64,000 nucleotides of DNA from Plasmopara viticola. Taxonomy: Eukaryota; Oomycota; Peronosporomycetes; Peronosporales; Peronosporaceae. Shown here in pieces: positions 60,271 to 64,000 of the stretch. Below the pieces are notes generated by a model that saw only the letters and a program-made list of their open reading frames with translations, was not told the DNA's origin and ran no database searches. Positions within the stretch are counted from its first letter, which is position 1. Every line of letters begins with the position of its first letter. A program made the position numbers and the translations under genes. Location of the stretch: the NCBI GenBank assembly GCA_001695595.3, contig MBPM02000021.1, positions 744,001-808,000 on the forward strand. The letters are read 5' to 3'.

Positions 60271-63200
60271 AAAAGCCAAAATTAGCAAATCTGAGCCTGA
60301 GGAACCAAGTCGCAATTCAGATGCTACTGGAAGCATTCCACCAGCGGCAGTCAAAATCTTTCGGTAAGACTTAGCGCACTTAGTTTTGTCGTTTAGCAGG
60401 GTTGAACCTACAGTAAAATACTGTAAGCGCCTAAGTGTCTAGTTGACGTAAACTTCGGTAACTGTTTAGCTCGGCACGACCCGTTAAACGGGGAGGGGCA
60501 GAGCAAGAGCGATCAGACGGCTGAAAAAGTGGGCCAGTGTGTCTAAAAGGGTTATTTGAATTAGGATGAAGATTTCCTCTTCCCCCCGTGTGAGGTATGC
60601 TCATCAGAAAGACGATAAAAAGTCGATCGCTTTGCAACTTTTTGGTTGCACAAGGATCAGATATTGGTGTAAGTCTGGAGGGAGCAAGCTTGGGCCAGTC
60701 TCTGTTCACTTCCGGTGTAGCTGGCAAATTGCGGAATATTATAAATATAAATTTGTCGTGTCGCTAGCTTCATTTGATCACGTCTTTGTTTTTTTTCTTG
60801 TGCGACGGCACTTTGCATTAAAATAGCGAGCAGGAAGATACCCAGTCTTTCGGTGAGCGATTGCTCGTTCTAAGGAAGTGATGTAGACTGCGATTTAAGA
60901 GAGATTTATTTATTTGAACGTTAATCCCACCTTTAGTTCTCAATAGATCCTCTACTGCAATTTTGACATGACCTTTATCCTTCTTAGATACCTTAGTGTG
61001 CATACCGGTATTGTGTGCTGGTCGTGCAAGGCTCAGATGAATCCGTGGGACCGTCAACGAGCCGACCTGAGCCCTTGTTCGATTACATTGATCTTTTAGT
61101 CAAAAGCTGCCTTCAATTTAAAAGGTTAAAGAGAATAATGGCTTCTGGAGCACCAATAGTGTTTCTTCACACCGCTTCGCATAAACGAAAGTCTTCGCCT
61201 AAATTGCAGCAGTAATTAAGCAGCTATCAAATTTGGAGCCAAAGACATGGTACGTGTAGCTTGGACAGCAATAGTTTGCTGACAAACAAAATTCCTCGAC
61301 GCATCAAACCTAAGGAAAACTCGAAAAATGCACATACAGTCAGCAGCTCTATGTTTTCTTTTAAATTGAAGAGCTGTTGATCTCCGCAGAGCCGATATTT
61401 CATGACTTCTATCTATCTACCATACACTCACACGAATATTTGCTCTTTCTCAAGTAGGGCGACCCGTCTCGACTGATGATTAGCGTTTTGCGCAATACAA
61501 ACCTTCGGGACAGGCGCTGATTATATTCCCTTGCCTACCGCAATTGAGAGAACGTAGTTTGCATTAATTGACAACGCTGAAGTCCGTTGAAGCTAGAACC
61601 TACTATGAAAGCCAATAGCAGGGTTCTATACGATGATTTATCACGGCATCAAGATTTTGACCTCGTCGGTTTCGACACTCTGAACCATCAGATTAAAACA
61701 GGGCCGTCCATGAGCACAGTAACTTTGACTCGTTTGGGGAGTAACAAAAGATGTCAATTAATTAGTCTAGCTTAGAGAGTGCAGTCATTATGCGGATCTG
61801 ATAACTTGTCTTTCTTTCGCTACCTCATGAGAAGGTTTAAGCTATTTATTCATAGAAAAGACCTTAAGATTTACCGAATGACTTTACAATTCCGCTATAG
61901 TAGTTGAAAAAAGTACATGATTTGATGACAAATGCTTAATGCATATAAGCAAAAAGCCCTGTCTTCAACAGTAGCAGTACGACATTAACCCTAGAAGGGG
62001 CTTTGTCCTTATCTTAGATAGGGTTCAGCTCACGATTTGAAGTGTAAGATTCACTAAAGGCTTAATATGCTTAGTTAGAGCGCCTTCATCAGAAGAGTAT
62101 AATTTTGCCTACATCGACGATGTTAGAGCCTATATTTTTTTAACCCAAACTGAAGCCGCTCACTGTGATAGTGACGAGGTTATAAGAAAAGAATGGACAA
62201 GTCTCCCGCTGATGTCCACCTTATTGCGGACTAAGCAGGCAGTAGTGGCGTTGGCGGTTTTGAGGCTCGGTCGGGGAACGTCCCAAATGGTAGAAAATAG
62301 AGTTGAGCCGGCTTACCTTGGATAATTGCTGACGCTTTTATCGCCAAAATTTTCATACCGCGTAAGTTTACGCTTTCAGACTTCGTTCACAAGCTTAGTG
62401 TACACCAAATCTGATTTGAAGAGGTTGCGAAAGCGGTCTTCAAGCGACATGAGTGGGGGGATGCTAACAGGCAGGGGCCCATCGGTCGATTAAATTCTTA
62501 TCAGTATCAACCAGCTGCAGGTATTCATGCGGGTGTGCATACGAATGTTTATACAAATCTTTACGGATGTCAATCGAAGTTTATATGTGGCGATACCCAT
62601 CTTTCCGATTAGGGTCTCCACCGCGTCAAAATCGCAAAAGTTAGTGAACCAAAATTATACAGCCGATTTTCCGTCTGCTTAGCCAAATGAAAAAATGCAG
62701 CAGCCCGGCAGGCGCGTGGCGGTCTACTCGGGCAAAAAAAATTTATGTCGAGCTTCATGAATGAATAAAAATGTCGGTAGGGTTTGAAGTTATGCATATT
62801 CGTGCACTTAAGAATAGTGAAGCTTGCAAGCTCGGATGAGGCAACCGTGTAGGAATTTGATTAGCCATAATTTCGTCCGATTGGCCGAAGTTTGGCGCCC
62901 TTTTGGTAATAAAGGCTGGCCACACGAGCATATGAAACAGCTGTGCGAGTAAACCATTGTCAGTTGTTGTAGCGACAAGGATATCAATGAACTTCGGATT
63001 TTGGTGGGTCTAGCTGTGGCATTTTTTTGCTCTGATTGCATCGAACGCTGTTTAATGTTGAACCTGTTTGCGAGATATTACTCATAAAGTACTAAGAACT
63101 CGAGGTGAAGCGGAGGTCGAAAAAATTGCGTGTCACTCGTTTTGCTACCAGAGGAGCCTTCTTGAGGCATGTGCCCACCTTATTAGAAAGCAGAAGCGCT

Positions 63201-64000
63201 ACTGGCGCAGACAATGAACCGAGTCGATTAGCCGTATAGACATTAGAAAGTCAGAGATGCACTGTATCAAAGGTCCAGTATGTGTGGTGGCATAAGCGAT
63301 ACCCTCACAAATAGTGTTTGCGACGTGCCAGTTTGGCATTAAGCTTAGGCAATTTCTACATCTATGCAAGGACTCGCACGTAAGTCACTGAGCGATGCTT
63401 CTCAGCCTTAGCACTAGCTATATGTCATCAGTGTTACAAGTCAAAGCAGTATGGTCGAGACCCTATCAGTGCGCGCAAAGCGACACGTGATTTACTGCTC
63501 AGTGCTTGTACAGAACAGCATTCGCTGTGTGCCATACAGGGTATGGCTGAATCCATCACGAATGCATCTCTGACAAACCTGTGAACACGTATGTAAACAA
63601 TTCAACAAGTTCTATCATGGATCTTGTTCGCTGTATGTTAGAAATGACGTAGATGACCATATCTGGAATTGGCATTCTGATGACACATTTTGTGGTAAAG
63701 TTACTGATATGCACAGGTATGCATTAAATATTCAGGTAGACATCAATGTTATCGTGTCGATACGACCACAACACGAAGCGTCTCTTCGAGACCGTCAGTC
63801 TTGTCTAGAGACAGCGATATATAGTCCTTATTGAGCAGTGCTTGAAGTATAGGAAGGCTTAGGATAGACGTAACAATTGCACTTGGTCATATACTCTTTT
63901 GAAAAGGAGACAAGATTTGTCTTACGTTGATTCAGTCAGTAAATTTTTTACTCGAGCTGGACGAGGTGCTCGAAGAAGAGCTAATAGACGCGTAAAGCCA
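60271..64000. other. Gene-free stretch to the right edge
   Basis: About 3.7 kb with only short frames on both strands and no recognisable domain, RNA gene or terminal repeat. Probably decayed repeat sequence like the other gene-poor intervals. Confidence 0.5.

Overview
The window is eukaryotic nuclear DNA, most likely from an oomycete (Phytophthora or downy-mildew type). The signs are short GT-AG introns of about 50-80 nt, very tight packing of long and mostly intron-poor genes, and a gene set typical of protists with large membrane and signalling systems (ferlin, IQ-containing inositol phosphatase, SulP transporter, an LpxK homologue). Compact gene islands alternate with long stretches of decayed retroelement sequence. 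No species can be named from the sequence alone.

Layout. (1) 1-21,928 is a gene island: an unknown protein cut by the left edge, a four-exon IQ-motif protein, a standalone HxxxDG acyltransferase, a SulP anion transporter with a large hydrophilic insert, a TAZ-only zinc-finger protein, an EF-hand-like protein, a PHD-TAZ protein, an IQ-containing inositol-polyphosphate 5-phosphatase and a 1,766-residue ferlin. (2) 21,929-30,539 is gene-poor and holds a decayed LINE (26,010-29,800). (3) 30,540-39,887 carries a coiled-coil protein, a MULE transposase fragment and an inverted duplication. Its two arms, 33,249-36,004 and 36,693-39,448, are exactly equal in length (2,756 bp), about 98% identical by eye, and separated by 688 bp. 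Each arm has an LpxK-like kinase gene and a DUF1295 membrane reductase gene, tail to tail. (4) 39,888-48,745 is gene-poor and holds a second, diverged copy of the same LINE (43,744-47,730) in direct orientation. (5) 48,746-58,443 is a second gene island: a SWI/SNF-type ATPase with bromodomain, a PP4/PP6-like phosphatase, a kinase-like protein lacking its catalytic residues, and the Golgi tether subunit COG7. (6) 58,444-64,000 has a possible tRNA-derived SINE, a third LINE-related fragment and otherwise no recognisable gene.

Several neighbours share control DNA or 3' ends: the phosphatase and pseudokinase start codons are 59 bp apart and divergent; SNF2/phosphatase, pseudokinase/COG7, PHD-TAZ/5-phosphatase and LpxK/DUF1295 converge with 68-133 bp between stop codons. 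The most unusual structure is the LpxK/DUF1295 palindrome. Its arms differ by scattered substitutions but show no net insertion or deletion, so they are either a recent or conversion-maintained duplication or two haplotypes wrongly joined head to head.

Exon models were made by reading splice sites and frames by eye. No database search was possible, so family names rest on recognised motifs.
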